A stretch of DNA of 64,000 bases, from positions 36,014 to 100,013 of the forward strand of contig NZ_JBGCBZ010000025.1 of the NCBI RefSeq assembly GCF_041262585.1, in the 5' to 3' direction. Position 1 is the stretch's first letter; every line of letters begins with the position of its first letter. The stretch is from JAOEGB01 sp041262585. Lineage in GTDB: Bacteria; Actinomycetota; Actinomycetes; Streptosporangiales; Streptosporangiaceae. The notes under the pieces are model-generated. The model did no database searches. It was not told the DNA's origin and was given only the letters and a program-made list of their open reading frames with translations. The position numbers and the translations under genes are program-made. Below are positions 16,221 to 23,629 of this stretch, one piece after another.

Positions 16221-16759
16221 GCCTCGCCGTCAGCGGCGGTGTTTTCCAGCCTCCTTTCACGGCGCAATCGCCGTCGTGCGGCCGCCACCCGGCGGGCGAA
16301 CTTCTCATCCAGCGCCAGCAGGTCGGCGGCGGTGGCCACCACGAGCCCGCCGACCGTCCCGGTCACCTCCCACGGTTGCCCGCTGGGGCCGCACAGCAGG
16401 CACAACTGCGCCGCCTGGCCGTCGAACGCCTGAACCCACGTCCGGACGTCGTCGGCCCGCCTGCCCAGCCGAGCCAGTTCGACGACGGCCACCCGGTCGA
16501 CCAGGCCGCGAGCGACCAGGGCGAGCACCTCCGCGCGACCGGCCCGGCTGGGGCCGTAGTCGGTCACCTCGTGCACGACCTGTGCGCCCTCCCGCGCCGC
16601 CCAGGCCCTCAGCAGGTCCAGGTCCAGGGATTCAACTCCGGGCCTAGAACGCGTGTAGAGCGCCCACCGGGCAGCGGGCGGTTCCGAGTCCCCGCCGGGG
16701 CCGGATTCGGCCGCCACAGGGGCGCTCAGAGCCGCGCATGGGGGGTTGCGGTCGGTCAT
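16217..16759 (-). CDS. Resolvase-domain homologue lacking the catalytic serine
   Basis: ATG 16759 has GGAG 5 nt upstream, giving 180 aa. Residues 31-165 follow the serine-recombinase N-domain: RWALYTRSRPG (strand 1), LLRAWAAREGAQVVHEVTD, SRAGRAEVLALVARG, VVELARLGRRADD and a basic helical end. The nucleophile position (Tyr+4, occupied by Ser20 in the neighbouring integrase) is Arg39, and the usual Gln of the signature is missing, while the Arg-rich LARLGRR motif remains. No recombinase or zinc-ribbon domain follows. It is coupled to the integrase and likely modulates it, but direct evidence is lacking; decay is the alternative. Confidence 0.75.
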   Translation of the reverse strand: MTDRNPPCAALSAPVAAESGPGGDSEPPAARWALYTRSRPGVESLDLDLLRAWAAREGAQVVHEVTDYGPSRAGRAEVLALVARGLVDRVAVVELARLGRRADDVRTWVQAFDGQAAQLCLLCGPSGQPWEVTGTVGGLVVATAADLLALDEKFARRVAAARRRLRRERRLENTAADGEA

Positions 16760-16894
16760 GGCATCTCCACTTCGCGTGTCGCGCAGTGGGACAGCCCCGG
16801 ATCGTAGGCGAGCTGAGGTGCCCATGCCCACAGCTCCGCGGCGTCCCCGCAGGGTCGGCGCGGCCACCAGCGGGCCGCGGAGCAGCACCATAGC

Positions 16895-16926
16895 CCGTCA
16901 ACCTATGTACTGTACGGACATTAGAG
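16895..16926. other. Right attachment junction (attR) inside maoC
   Basis: Element sequence ends and MaoC coding homology begins near 16924. The junction region contains CCTATGTACTGTACGGAC (16902-16919), which carries the inverse of GTCCGTACAGT found at 1453-1463. The exact crossover dinucleotide cannot be read without the left junction. The region also doubles as the upstream sequence of the two recombinase genes, so excision would change their promoter context. Confidence 0.6.
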
Positions 16927-17211
16927 GGCACCATCGCGCACGGGTATCTCTCGCTGGCGCTCCTGCCGTCCTTCACGGCCGAACTGTTCCGGGTCGACGG
17001 GCTTCGGATGGCGATCAACTTCGGGCTGAACAAGGTCCGGTTCCCGCGTCCCGTGCCCGTCGGCTCCCGGATCCGCGCGGGCGCCGAGATCGTTGACGTG
17101 AAAGGCAGCCCGGCGGGAACGCTGGCGAACGTTCGCGTCACGATCGAGGTCGAAGGCGCCGACAAACCGGCCTGCGTCGCCGAGACCCTCTCCCTTTTCG
17201 TCCCGGAGTAG
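16924..17211 (+). pseudogene. MaoC-family dehydratase, C-terminal part (5' end displaced by the element)
   Basis: The frame encodes 95 residues starting EGTIAHGYLSLALLPSF, containing MAINFGLNKVRFPRPVPVGS and EVEGADKPACVAE and ending FVPE. This matches the hot-dog-fold enoyl-CoA hydratase/MaoC (NodN-like) family from its GGTIAHG motif to the natural C-terminus. The N-terminal third, including the catalytic Asp/His segment, is absent, and an in-frame stop lies upstream near 16890. The missing half should be at the other end of the element and be restored by excision. Confidence 0.85.
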
Positions 17212-17306
17212 CCGAGCCGTACGGCACGCCGGAGCCGGGCGCCTCTCGTAGGTCCCTCGCCCGTGGGAGGGCAAAGTAATGGCTCAAGCAGGGGTGTACG
17301 GTCTGG

Positions 17307-17312
17307 TAGAGT
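17307..17312 (+). promoter_or_regulatory. Possible -10 of the tRNA-Arg promoter
   Basis: TAGAGT at 17307-17312 is a good -10, about 43 bp before the tRNA 5' end. The matching -35 (CTCAAG, 18-bp spacing) is weak. Confidence 0.3.
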
Positions 17313-17354
17313 TACACCCGTTGCCAAGCATCCCAGGTGATGCCAGGCAGCCAG

Positions 17355-17427
17355 GCGGCCGTAGCTCAATGGATAGAGCATCTGACTACGGATCAGAAGG
17401 TTAGGGGTTCGAGTCCTCTCGGCCGCG
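17355..17427 (+). tRNA. tRNA-Arg (anticodon ACG)
   Basis: A complete 73-nt cloverleaf is readable: acceptor GCGGCCG/CGGCCGC, D-arm GCTC/GAGC, anticodon stem TCTGA/TCAGA with loop CTACGGA (anticodon ACG, positions 34-36), T-arm AGGGG/CCTCT with TTCGAGT, and discriminator G. CCA is not encoded. It decodes CGU/CGC/CGA after wobble modification. It lies near the element, but the element is inserted in maoC, not in this tRNA. Confidence 0.97.
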
Positions 17428-17439
17428 CCCAACTCAAAG

Positions 17440-17469
17440 GCCACTTCCGATCACCGGAAGTGGCTTTTT
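17440..17469 (+). terminator. Rho-independent terminator of tRNA-Arg
   Basis: GCCACTTCCG pairs with CGGAAGTGGC across ATCAC and is followed by TTTTT, starting 13 bp after the tRNA. Confidence 0.9.
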
Positions 17470-17489
17470 GGTTCCCGTACAGCAGCGAA

Positions 17490-17652
17490 TTACAGCAACG
17501 TCGTCAGCGGTTGAGGCCGGCGTCCGACTTTGACAGTCCTGGTGATCCGCTGGCTGATCGGTTCCTGCGTGCCGGGCCAGCGATCGAGTTCGGCCGCGGT
17601 CACGTTGACCGCCTGGTGGGTCGGCGGCGATCTGCTTCTTGTCGTCAGTCAT
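17490..17652 (-). pseudogene. Frameshifted remnant resembling DUF3140
   Basis: An ATG at 17652 overlaps the end of the DUF2945 gene and begins MTDDKKQIAADP. Continuing in the -1/+2 frame from about 17615 gives QAVNVTAAELDRWPGTQEP and a stop at 17490. The VNVTAAELDRW stretch resembles the start of DUF3140 proteins, which I recall often lying beside DUF2945 genes, but the conserved C-terminal part is missing. I read it as a truncated, frameshifted copy. The unshifted frame (72 aa) is less protein-like. Confidence 0.4.
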
Positions 17653-17878
17653 GGCAGTCCTTCTTGTGCAGGGCTGACGGCTTGTGCACGGCGGTCTTGC
17701 CGCTCTTGCTGCTCCGGACGCGGAACTGAGGGTCGTCGGGCGAGGCCTTCACGGTGCGTCCGCTGTCTTCCGTCGTCTCGGTGATCTTCTTCTCGACCTT
17801 CCCCGAGGTGGAAGAGCCGTGGCTTTTCCAGGTGACTTCGTCACCCACGGCCGGTTCGCCCTTTTTCTTGGCGCTCAT
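17645..17878 (-). CDS. DUF2945 (hypervirulence-associated TUDOR-like) protein
   Basis: The 77-aa product has the family pattern GDEVTWKSHGSSTSGKVEKK, then VKASPDDPQFRVRS and GKTAVHKPSAL. This is the short SH3/TUDOR-like barrel of DUF2945, found in many actinomycetes and some bacteria as a tiny cytosolic protein of unknown role. The start was set at ATG 17878 rather than GTG 17896 because the homology begins right after it. It is followed immediately by the broken DUF3140-like sequence. Confidence 0.8.
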   Translation of the reverse strand: MSAKKKGEPAVGDEVTWKSHGSSTSGKVEKKITETTEDSGRTVKASPDDPQFRVRSSKSGKTAVHKPSALHKKDCHD

Positions 17879-17997
17879 GGGGGCTCGGGTACCCACCCAC
17901 GACTAGGGCAATCACGCGCCGGCTGGCCCGGCGGCATGACGAAAGGGCGACCGCGGCTCATGGCCGCGATCGCCCGCCCTGTCGGAACCGCCGGCCG

Positions 17998-19137
17998 TTA
18001 CGGCTTGACCGGCTTCCGGTCGGTCCACTCGGCCTTGGTGATCGAGGTCCAGTTGACGACGGTGCCCGGCTCCGCCCAGCCGTAGGTCCCGGTCGGGGCG
18101 ACGGCCACGAACTGGTCCGTCAGCAGGACGCCGGTCTTCGGGTCGACGATGAGCTGCCGCTCGAACGTGCCGGTGGACCACGTCTCGGCCCGGGCGACGC
18201 CCTGGCCCGTGCGGCCCAGCGTGTCGGTCACCTCACCCAGCGACCGCACGCCGTCCAGTCCGGCGAGCACCTGGTAGGCTGCGGCCCGGACGCCGGGCTT
18301 GACGGGCATGTCGCTCAACAGGCCCGCGGTCACCTGGAAGAGCCAGGAGTCGGCATCCTGCGGGTCGTTGGACTCGGTGCCGTGCCCCTCGTATCCCTTG
18401 AGCAGGTACGCCTTCAGCTTGGCCGCCGTCGTGGGCAGAGCCTGGAGCTCGGCCACCGAGACGTTCTTGCCGGCCAGGTCGGCGACCTTGTCGCCCACGT
18501 TGATCCTGTCGGCGGAGGGCTTGCCGCCCTTGGCCTCGACGACCCGCTGTGCCCGGGTGTCGGCGTTCTTGGTCATGGTCACCGTCCACCTGGTCGGCGA
18601 GCCGTCCTGCTTCCAGGCGGCCTCCGAGCCGGGCGCGGGCTTAATCCCGAGGTTCTGGGACACCCACCAGCTTTCCTGCTTCGGCGAGCGGGCGATCCAC
18701 TTCTGGTCGCCTTGCAGGCTGTTCACCGTGTAGTGCACCTTGGTGCCCACCTGCTGGGCGTTACCGAGCGTGCTCTCCACGTACCAGTAGGCCCCGCCGC
18801 CCTGCCGGGCCTTGAGTGACGACTCGGCCGCGACGAGGAGGAGTTGCTTGGCCGACAACTGCGTCACCGGCTGCTTGTCCTTGGCGACGACCGGGGAGTT
18901 CGGCGCATGTGTCGTGCCGCCGGTCGCGGTGATCGTCACGGCCACGGCGGTGGCGGCGGCCACGCCCGCCAGGCCGAGCGCCCACACGGGCCTGGGGATG
19001 CCGGCCTTGCGGGTCCGCACCGGCCTCGGCCTGGCGTGAGACATGGCGTAGGAGAGCTCGGCAGCCCGGGTGTGCTCGTCGGCCGGGGTGTCGAGATGGG
19101 CCGGGCGGGCCGCCCGCAGCTGGTTCATCGGGTTCAT
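17998..19137 (-). CDS. CU044_5270 family membrane-anchored sigma partner
   Basis: The start ATG 19137 overlaps the sigma-factor stop by 4 nt and has GAGGAG upstream; 379 aa. Residues 1-45 are cytosolic (AAELSYAMS, then an Arg-rich patch), residues 46-68 form one transmembrane helix (VWALGLAGVAAATAVAVTIT), and the rest is an extracytoplasmic domain ending in a beta-rich part (FERQLIVDPKTGVLL). The family is regularly encoded next to ECF sigma factors in Streptosporangiales and is thought to act as the anti-sigma or signal-sensing partner; no zinc-binding motif is present. Confidence 0.8.
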   Translation of the reverse strand: MNPMNQLRAARPAHLDTPADEHTRAAELSYAMSHARPRPVRTRKAGIPRPVWALGLAGVAAATAVAVTITATGGTTHAPNSPVVAKDKQPVTQLSAKQLLLVAAESSLKARQGGGAYWYVESTLGNAQQVGTKVHYTVNSLQGDQKWIARSPKQESWWVSQNLGIKPAPGSEAAWKQDGSPTRWTVTMTKNADTRAQRVVEAKGGKPSADRINVGDKVADLAGKNVSVAELQALPTTAAKLKAYLLKGYEGHGTESNDPQDADSWLFQVTAGLLSDMPVKPGVRAAAYQVLAGLDGVRSLGEVTDTLGRTGQGVARAETWSTGTFERQLIVDPKTGVLLTDQFVAVAPTGTYGWAEPGTVVNWTSITKAEWTDRKPVKP

Positions 19138-19661
19138 GACCACTCCTCACTGAGATTGCGCACCCGGGTTCGGGGGGCGACCGCCGGTGCCGACTTCATC
19201 GCCTGGACCAGCCGTTTGCGGGCCCGGTGGAGCCGCACTCGGAAGGTCGCGGCGGAACATCCGATGACGCGTGCCGCGTCGCGCGGCGTGAGCCCCTGCC
19301 AGGCCACCAAGATCAGTAGCTCGCGTTCGTCCTGGTTCAACGAGGCGAGCGCGGTCATGACGGCGAGGCGTTCGGCCACCTGATCGGCGTGGTCTTCTTC
19401 CGTCCATGCGTGCAGCTCGCCGGCGAGCGACTCGCGCCTGATCTCGGCGCGGATGTTGTCGCGCAGCACGTTGCGGGCCACGCCGAGCAGCCATGGCAGG
19501 GCGGGCTCCGGTATGTCGTCGAACCGCCGCCAGGCGATCGCGAACGTCTCGCTCACCACCTCGTCGGCGATCTGCCTGCCCGCCTGACTGACCACGTAGG
19601 CCCAGACCCGCTGTCGGCACTCGTCATACATCGTGGTGAACCGCTGTGAGTCGTCCGTCAC
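19134..19661 (-). CDS. ECF-type RNA polymerase sigma factor
   Basis: GTG 19661 follows a G-rich ribosome-binding site; an upstream in-frame start would add 21 unrelated residues. Sigma region 2 is at residues 5-70 (VWAYVVSQAG, ADEVVSETFAIAWRRFDDI) and region 4 at 105-160 (LNQDERELLILVAWQGLTPRDAARVIGCS, given here in parts, and the recognition helix RVRLHRARKRL). It directs RNA polymerase to a small regulon, probably including its own operon. It is coupled to the CU044_5270 gene, its likely control partner. Confidence 0.92.
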   Translation of the reverse strand: MTDDSQRFTTMYDECRQRVWAYVVSQAGRQIADEVVSETFAIAWRRFDDIPEPALPWLLGVARNVLRDNIRAEIRRESLAGELHAWTEEDHADQVAERLAVMTALASLNQDERELLILVAWQGLTPRDAARVIGCSAATFRVRLHRARKRLVQAMKSAPAVAPRTRVRNLSEEWS

Positions 19662-19726
19662 CGCCTGGCCCCCCTTCGTCCCGGGTAATTGCTTCAACAC
19701 CAGGAAGTGGGCCGAGACTCTCAAGT

Positions 19727-19960
19727 GTTACGAACAACTCCAAAATCATCGCGGAGCTCGGTCAGCCGCGGATCATCATCACGCGGAGTTCGACGCGCCG
19801 CGCGACCTGGTCTTCCGCGCGCACACCGACCACGACCTGCTCGTGCAGTGGATACCCGCACGACCTGAAGAAGGCCGTCGACGTGTTCGACGTCCGCGAC
19901 GGTGGCAGGTGGCGCTACGTCAGCATGGACGCCGAGGGCAACGAGTTCGGCTTCCACGGT
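19727..19960 (+). pseudogene. SRPBCC (AHSA1-like) domain gene, frameshifted and truncated
   Basis: Three frames together rebuild the N-terminal half of an SRPBCC protein: IIAELGQPRIIIT, then after a 1-nt loss EFDAPRDLVFRAHTDHDLL, then after another shift DVFDVRDGGRWRYVSMDAEG and NEFGFHG. The C-terminal half is missing and the sequence abuts an IS66-like remnant. Two frameshifts plus truncation make it a clear pseudogene. Intact relatives bind small hydrophobic ligands and often pair with an ArsR regulator. Confidence 0.75.
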
Positions 19961-20174
19961 CCTTCGCCCAGCTCTTGCTCGACTTGTTGCGTGAGATCAC
20001 CCGGTCCAGCCGGGCGATCCGCTCACGCAGCGCGGCGTTCTCGGCCCGAAGCTCAGTGTTCTCCTTCTCCAACGCCGCGACCTGCTCGGTCAGCTTCGCG
20101 ATCACAGCCTCCTTGCGGGCGACCCTCCAGGCCGGACACCCGAAGATCACATCACCATCCACCCGATTGATCAA
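19961..20174 (-). pseudogene. IS66-type transposase N-terminal remnant
   Basis: The minus-strand frame encodes a leucine-zipper-like helix (LEKENTELRAENAALRERIA) followed by LDRVISRNKSSKS, resembling the N-terminal coiled coil and RNSxNSSKPPS segment of IS66-family transposases. The catalytic part is absent. It abuts the truncated SRPBCC gene, so an old insertion followed by deletion could explain both. No terminal inverted repeats were identified. Confidence 0.55.
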
Positions 20175-20615
20175 CGTGACGGGCAGTCACACGCGCGCCA
20201 CCACCGTCACGCTTCGATCAGTGCCTGAATGTTTGCCATTCCTGCTCAAGGCGTGACGCCGTAAAAGATGGCGCTTTCGTCGATGTGTGTCAGTTTTAAT
20301 GCTCCACAGGCCATTGGGCCAGGGAGTGGCACCGCCGAGCATGATGGAAAACGTGCAATTCAGTAAATAAAAACGACGCGGCGGGTAGATTCGCCATCAG
20401 CCGATAAGTGCGTGTATTGCATCAGCAATATGCGGCAAATCGAAGTTCCATCGCCCGGCGCCTTCCGGAAACTCACGGCCGTGCGCAGGCACGAACTACG
20501 GTTTTGATCAGCCTAAGGCAAGTCAATCCGCCTAGACGTGCTCCGAAATCAATGCCAACGATGGAATGGCAATCCCGATCGCCGCATGCGGCATGATCGG
20601 AGAGGAGTCATCTCT
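20175..20615. other. Intergenic, AT-richer upstream region
   Basis: About 440 bp without a convincing gene. The sequence is noticeably richer in A and T than its surroundings (for example around 20340-20440) and leads to the ribosome-binding site GGAGAGGAG of the repeat-protein gene. It probably holds that gene's promoter, but no single -35/-10 pair stands out. Confidence 0.4.
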
Positions 20616-21530
20616 ATGCAAGGCAAACGATTCTCGTTGCTACTCGGCCCAGCAGTCCTCACCGCCGTCACCCTCTGGCCGGCGGAAGCCGCCCAGGCCC
20701 TCGTCCATCACCCGTCTGCCATGGTGGCAGCAGTCAGCGCGAACCGCGCGGCGCTGTCTGCGGACTACGGCGACGAATCAGAAGAGAGCAGCAGCAGCCC
20801 GGGATCCATTCAGGAGAGGGAATACCGGCAGAGCGGCGTCAGGAGCGCGACTGGCGAGGAGTCCCGCTACAGCCCCACCACCTACAGCGAGCGCGCCGAG
20901 TCCAGCCACCCGGCGTCGTACAGCGAGGAGTCCAGCAGTCCGGTGTCATACAGCCGGCTGGGCCGCATCAGTCGCATGAGGCTCATGCGCGAACGCGCCG
21001 AGGAAGCCAGTAGCGAGGCAGTCCGCCCGGCCACGTACACCCGCCGCGTAACCTACTCTCGCCCGGTCACTCGCATGGAGACCTTCACGCGTCCGGTTCG
21101 GGTCACCCGCATGCGGACGGTGACCCGTCCGGTCACTCGCATGGAGACCTTCACGCGTCCGGTTCGGGTCACCCGTATGGAAACGGTCACCCGTCCGGTC
21201 ACCCGTATGGAAACGGTCACCCGTCCGGTCACCCGTATGGAGACCATCACCCGTCCGGTCACCCGCATGCGGACGGTGACCCGCCTGGTCACTCGCATGG
21301 AGACCTTCACGCGTCCGGTTCGGGTCACCCGCATGCGGACGGTCACTCGTCCGGTCACGCGCATGGAGACCTTCACGCGTCCGGTTCGGGTCACCCGCAT
21401 GGAGACGGTGACCCGCCCGGTCACGCGCGTGGAGACGGTCACCCGCCCGGTGACTTACACCCGTCCGGTGTCCTACACCCGCCAAGTGCAGTACACCCGG
21501 CGACACCACCGGGCGAACATCGACCCGTGA
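20616..21530 (+). CDS. Secreted basic protein with tandem VTRPVTRMET repeats
   Basis: ATG 20616 follows GGAGAGGAG and gives 304 aa. Residues 1-28 are a Sec signal peptide (LLLGPAVLTAVTLWPAEAAQA). Residues 45-125 are Ser/Glu/Tyr-rich (ESEESSSSPGS, TTYSERAESS). Residues about 145-295 consist of near-perfect 10- and 18-19-residue units built from VTRPVTRMET and FTRPVRVTRM, ending in PVTYTRPVSYTRQVQYTRR. The alternating small/beta-branched and Arg residues suggest an extended beta or solenoid structure with a strongly cationic face, next to an acidic N-terminal part. No anchor is visible. Function unknown; cell-surface polyanion or spore-coat binding is a guess. Confidence 0.75.
   Translation: MQGKRFSLLLGPAVLTAVTLWPAEAAQALVHHPSAMVAAVSANRAALSADYGDESEESSSSPGSIQEREYRQSGVRSATGEESRYSPTTYSERAESSHPASYSEESSSPVSYSRLGRISRMRLMRERAEEASSEAVRPATYTRRVTYSRPVTRMETFTRPVRVTRMRTVTRPVTRMETFTRPVRVTRMETVTRPVTRMETVTRPVTRMETITRPVTRMRTVTRLVTRMETFTRPVRVTRMRTVTRPVTRMETFTRPVRVTRMETVTRPVTRVETVTRPVTYTRPVSYTRQVQYTRRHHRANIDP
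21063..21450 (+). repeat. Tandem coding repeats
   Basis: DNA units of about 30 and 57 bp built on CCGGTCACCCGTATGGA-like and CGTCCGGTTCGGGTCACCC-like cores recur roughly a dozen times, with little codon divergence. The low divergence suggests recent expansion by unequal crossing-over or slippage, so copy number may differ between strains. Confidence 0.85.
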
Positions 21531-21564
21531 GGTATCAGCCGGCCGCTGCAGTAGAGAGCTAGCG

Positions 21565-21595
21565 GAGGGGCACGGGCATTCCGCCCGTGCCCCTC
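21565..21595. terminator. Perfect 13-bp hairpin after the repeat-protein gene
   Basis: GAGGGGCACGGGC pairs with GCCCGTGCCCCTC across ATTCC, 35 bp after the stop codon. No long T-run follows, as is usual for actinomycetes. Confidence 0.75.
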
Positions 21596-22114
21596 TGTCG
21601 TGGTCGCTATCGCGCAGGCTCAGGGGCTCCTGCCCTGGTCGGCGTCACTGCTGTCATGGCGTCATGGGCAGGCTCCGAACGATCTTGATCGACCACGCTA
21701 ATTGGCCCGGCCAGGACCGCGACGCGGATCACGTCGTCCCCGACGTGATCGAGGCTATGGAAATCTTGCAGGAAGAGCGGTGATGAGCGGGTCAAGCCGC
21801 ACCTGGTGGGCGGTTGCCGTACAGCAACCCGTACAGCAACCCGTACAGCAACCCGTACAGCAACCCGTACAGCAACATGGCCTCACACAATCACACACCA
21901 CCGTCCCGCACCTACCGCCAGAGCAGGTGGCGTTAGCGGGCTGCAGAGTGCCGAGTTACCGCCACTGGCCGTTCGGATGTGGTCGGCCATCCCTGAGGCG
22001 CCTGTTCGGGAGCGAAGGGCCGTCTACGCCGTCATTGGAATGCGGCGTTCGACGACGAGATTCTCCGCTCGGGTGTATGCGGCGGAGTGACCATGGGCGG
22101 CGGAGGTCCGTTGG
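21596..22114. other. Intergenic region with a possible 39-aa ORF
   Basis: About 520 bp between the terminator and the oxidoreductase gene. A plus-strand frame at 21664-21783 (39 codons, starting MGRLRTILIDHANWPGQ) has protein-like composition and might be a fragment of a deleted gene, but it lacks a ribosome-binding site. A 12-bp tandem repeat follows at 21818-21877. Nothing else is recognisable. Confidence 0.35.
21818..21877 (+). repeat. Five tandem copies of a 12-bp unit
   Basis: CGTACAGCAACC is repeated five times without gaps, the last copy ending in CA instead of CC. In one frame it reads (PVQQ)n, but no gene with a start signal contains it. It could be a slippage-prone microsatellite. 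Confidence 0.9.
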
Positions 22115-23470
22115 TCAGGGCATGTCGGAGTCTGGAACCACGATGAGGTCCAGTGGGTAGTGCCCGTTGTAGCCGAGTCCGTGCTGGTTCCACACGACGT
22201 CCTCTGGGCGAGGCTGGACGTTGCCCGTTTTGTCCTTCGCCCGGGACATCACGCGGTACTGGCCTGGCTTGACCCCCGGCCACGGCACCTCGAAGCGCAC
22301 CCACATATAGGGTTCGGGAGTGTTCAGCAGCCTCGCCGCACGCCATGGCATCTCGGTGACCCATCGGCCGGGTGAGGCCAGCTTCTCCACCGAGACGTCG
22401 ACGTGGTCGATCGCGCCGGCCCCTGACCACGCCCGCCCGCGCAGGGTGATGTCGCCGGGATACAGCGTGACCTCCGGGTCGTGCTCGATGGCGCTGCGGA
22501 CGGGGCCGACGCTCAGGGGGACGGGCTTGGGGTAGGCGGGACCGGCCAGCACGTGCCTCGTCTGCAGCCCTGTCGGCGAAATGCGGTGCTTGGACACCTC
22601 GATCTCGCCGAGCCACTTGATGTACGTGACGGCGGCCCACCCCGACAGGATCAGGCGGAGCGGGTAGCCGTGGTCGACCGGGAGGTCTTGTCCGTTCATG
22701 CGGTACGCCAGCAGGGTGTCGTCCTTGAGCACCTTGTCGGCGGGGGCGACCTGGGAGTAGTGGATCTTCCCACCGGGGAAGCTGTGGTTGACGATGACGT
22801 CCAGGCCGGTGAACTTCACGTCCATCGGGGATACGGCTCCGGCCGCCGCCAGCACGTCCTTGGCCCGTACCCCTGTCCATTCAGCGGCCCCCACCGCGCC
22901 GAAGTGCCACTGGGTAAAACCGACCGGGAGCCAGCGATGGGCGGCTCCGCCAGGCGGCAGCTTGGGAAAGAAGGCGGCGCAGTTGGCGCCGCAGTCAATG
23001 GTGCGCTTCAGCGTCACCGACGGCATCGCCAGCAGCTCGTCGTAGGTGAACGACCGGGGGCGGGTGAGCGCGTCGCCGGTGAGCCTGAGCCGCCAGGTCC
23101 GGCGGTCGATCTGTGGAGGACGGGCCCGGTTGTGGATGTACATCCGATCGTTGGGAATCAACTCGCCGTATCCCCGGGGCTCGCCGGCGAGGGGTGCCCG
23201 CCCGACCGGGCCCCACTTCATCTCCTCCGAGCCGTTCTCTCGGTGAACGAAGTACCAAGACGGCGTCGGCTGGACGACGAAGTTCGTCGCCTCCGTCGAG
23301 GGAGGCCCGGCCGTGCCGGCAGCGGTGGGCGCTTCACCGACGAGGAACGGCGCCGTGGCGCCCGCTACCGAGCACGCCAGGAACCACCGCCGTGAGCACT
23401 CCGCTTCTGATGTGATCTCCTGAGGGCGATCGGTGCCGTCCTCGCCATGGTCCCGATGGTGCGCCATCAT
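22115..23470 (-). CDS. Tat-exported molybdopterin oxidoreductase, sulfite-oxidase type
   Basis: ATG 23470 lies 5 nt after GGGGAG; about 451 aa. A twin-arginine signal (SRRWFLACSVAGATAPFLVG) covers residues 25-48. The oxidoreductase molybdopterin-binding domain follows (about 115-290), with the Mo-ligating Cys in TIDCGANCAAFF, and the Mo-co dimerisation domain occupies 310-435, with the usual RGRAWSG and NQHGLGYNGHY motifs. No haem domain is present, as in SoxC/YedY-like bacterial enzymes. It should oxidise sulfite or a related oxyanion or thioether outside the membrane. The electron acceptor is not encoded nearby. Confidence 0.88.
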   Translation of the reverse strand: MMAHHRDHGEDGTDRPQEITSEAECSRRWFLACSVAGATAPFLVGEAPTAAGTAGPPSTEATNFVVQPTPSWYFVHRENGSEEMKWGPVGRAPLAGEPRGYGELIPNDRMYIHNRARPPQIDRRTWRLRLTGDALTRPRSFTYDELLAMPSVTLKRTIDCGANCAAFFPKLPPGGAAHRWLPVGFTQWHFGAVGAAEWTGVRAKDVLAAAGAVSPMDVKFTGLDVIVNHSFPGGKIHYSQVAPADKVLKDDTLLAYRMNGQDLPVDHGYPLRLILSGWAAVTYIKWLGEIEVSKHRISPTGLQTRHVLAGPAYPKPVPLSVGPVRSAIEHDPEVTLYPGDITLRGRAWSGAGAIDHVDVSVEKLASPGRWVTEMPWRAARLLNTPEPYMWVRFEVPWPGVKPGQYRVMSRAKDKTGNVQPRPEDVVWNQHGLGYNGHYPLDLIVVPDSDMP

Positions 23471-23629
23471 GAGCACTCCCCACTGCCCGATGCCCCCAAT
23501 CGGGCGATTAGTGCAGTATCGGCGTATATCTCCCCATACCCGGTCTGTCCCGAGGCCCTAACCTCGATCATGCCCACGCCGAGCCGATCCGCGTCACGCC
23601 GCCGCATCCGCTGGCTGTATGCCGTTCGG

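Larger units (their letters stand above)
1..16923. mobile_element. Right part of an integrated conjugative element (serine-integrase type)
   Basis: The segment holds a large serine integrase at its right edge, a TraB/FtsK-like DNA translocase, a cluster of overlapping small membrane-protein genes and several HTH regulators, which is the usual content of an actinomycete integrative and conjugative element. The right boundary is set by an interrupted maoC gene starting near 16924. The left boundary is not in the window because the first gene runs off the edge. Shared promoter motifs at 1419, 1511 and 12258 link the far left genes to the rest. No RepSA, primase or tyrosine integrase was found, so a replication function is either absent or lies further left. 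Confidence 0.85.

Noticed and set aside
1..16923. Replication initiator (RepSA or primase-polymerase) of an AICE
   Set aside because: None of the products shows the relevant motifs; such a gene may lie left of the window.
17355..17427. tRNA-Arg as the attachment site of the element
   Set aside because: The integrase is a serine enzyme, the tRNA is complete and 430 bp beyond the junction, no duplicate of its 3' end is seen, and a split maoC gene marks the junction.
21063..21450. CRISPR array at the repeat-protein locus
   Set aside because: The repeats are contiguous, in frame with a coding gene behind a signal peptide, have no unique spacers and no cas genes nearby.
21818..21877. Coding (PVQQ)n protein
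   Set aside because: No start with a ribosome-binding site and no conserved flanking sequence support translation.
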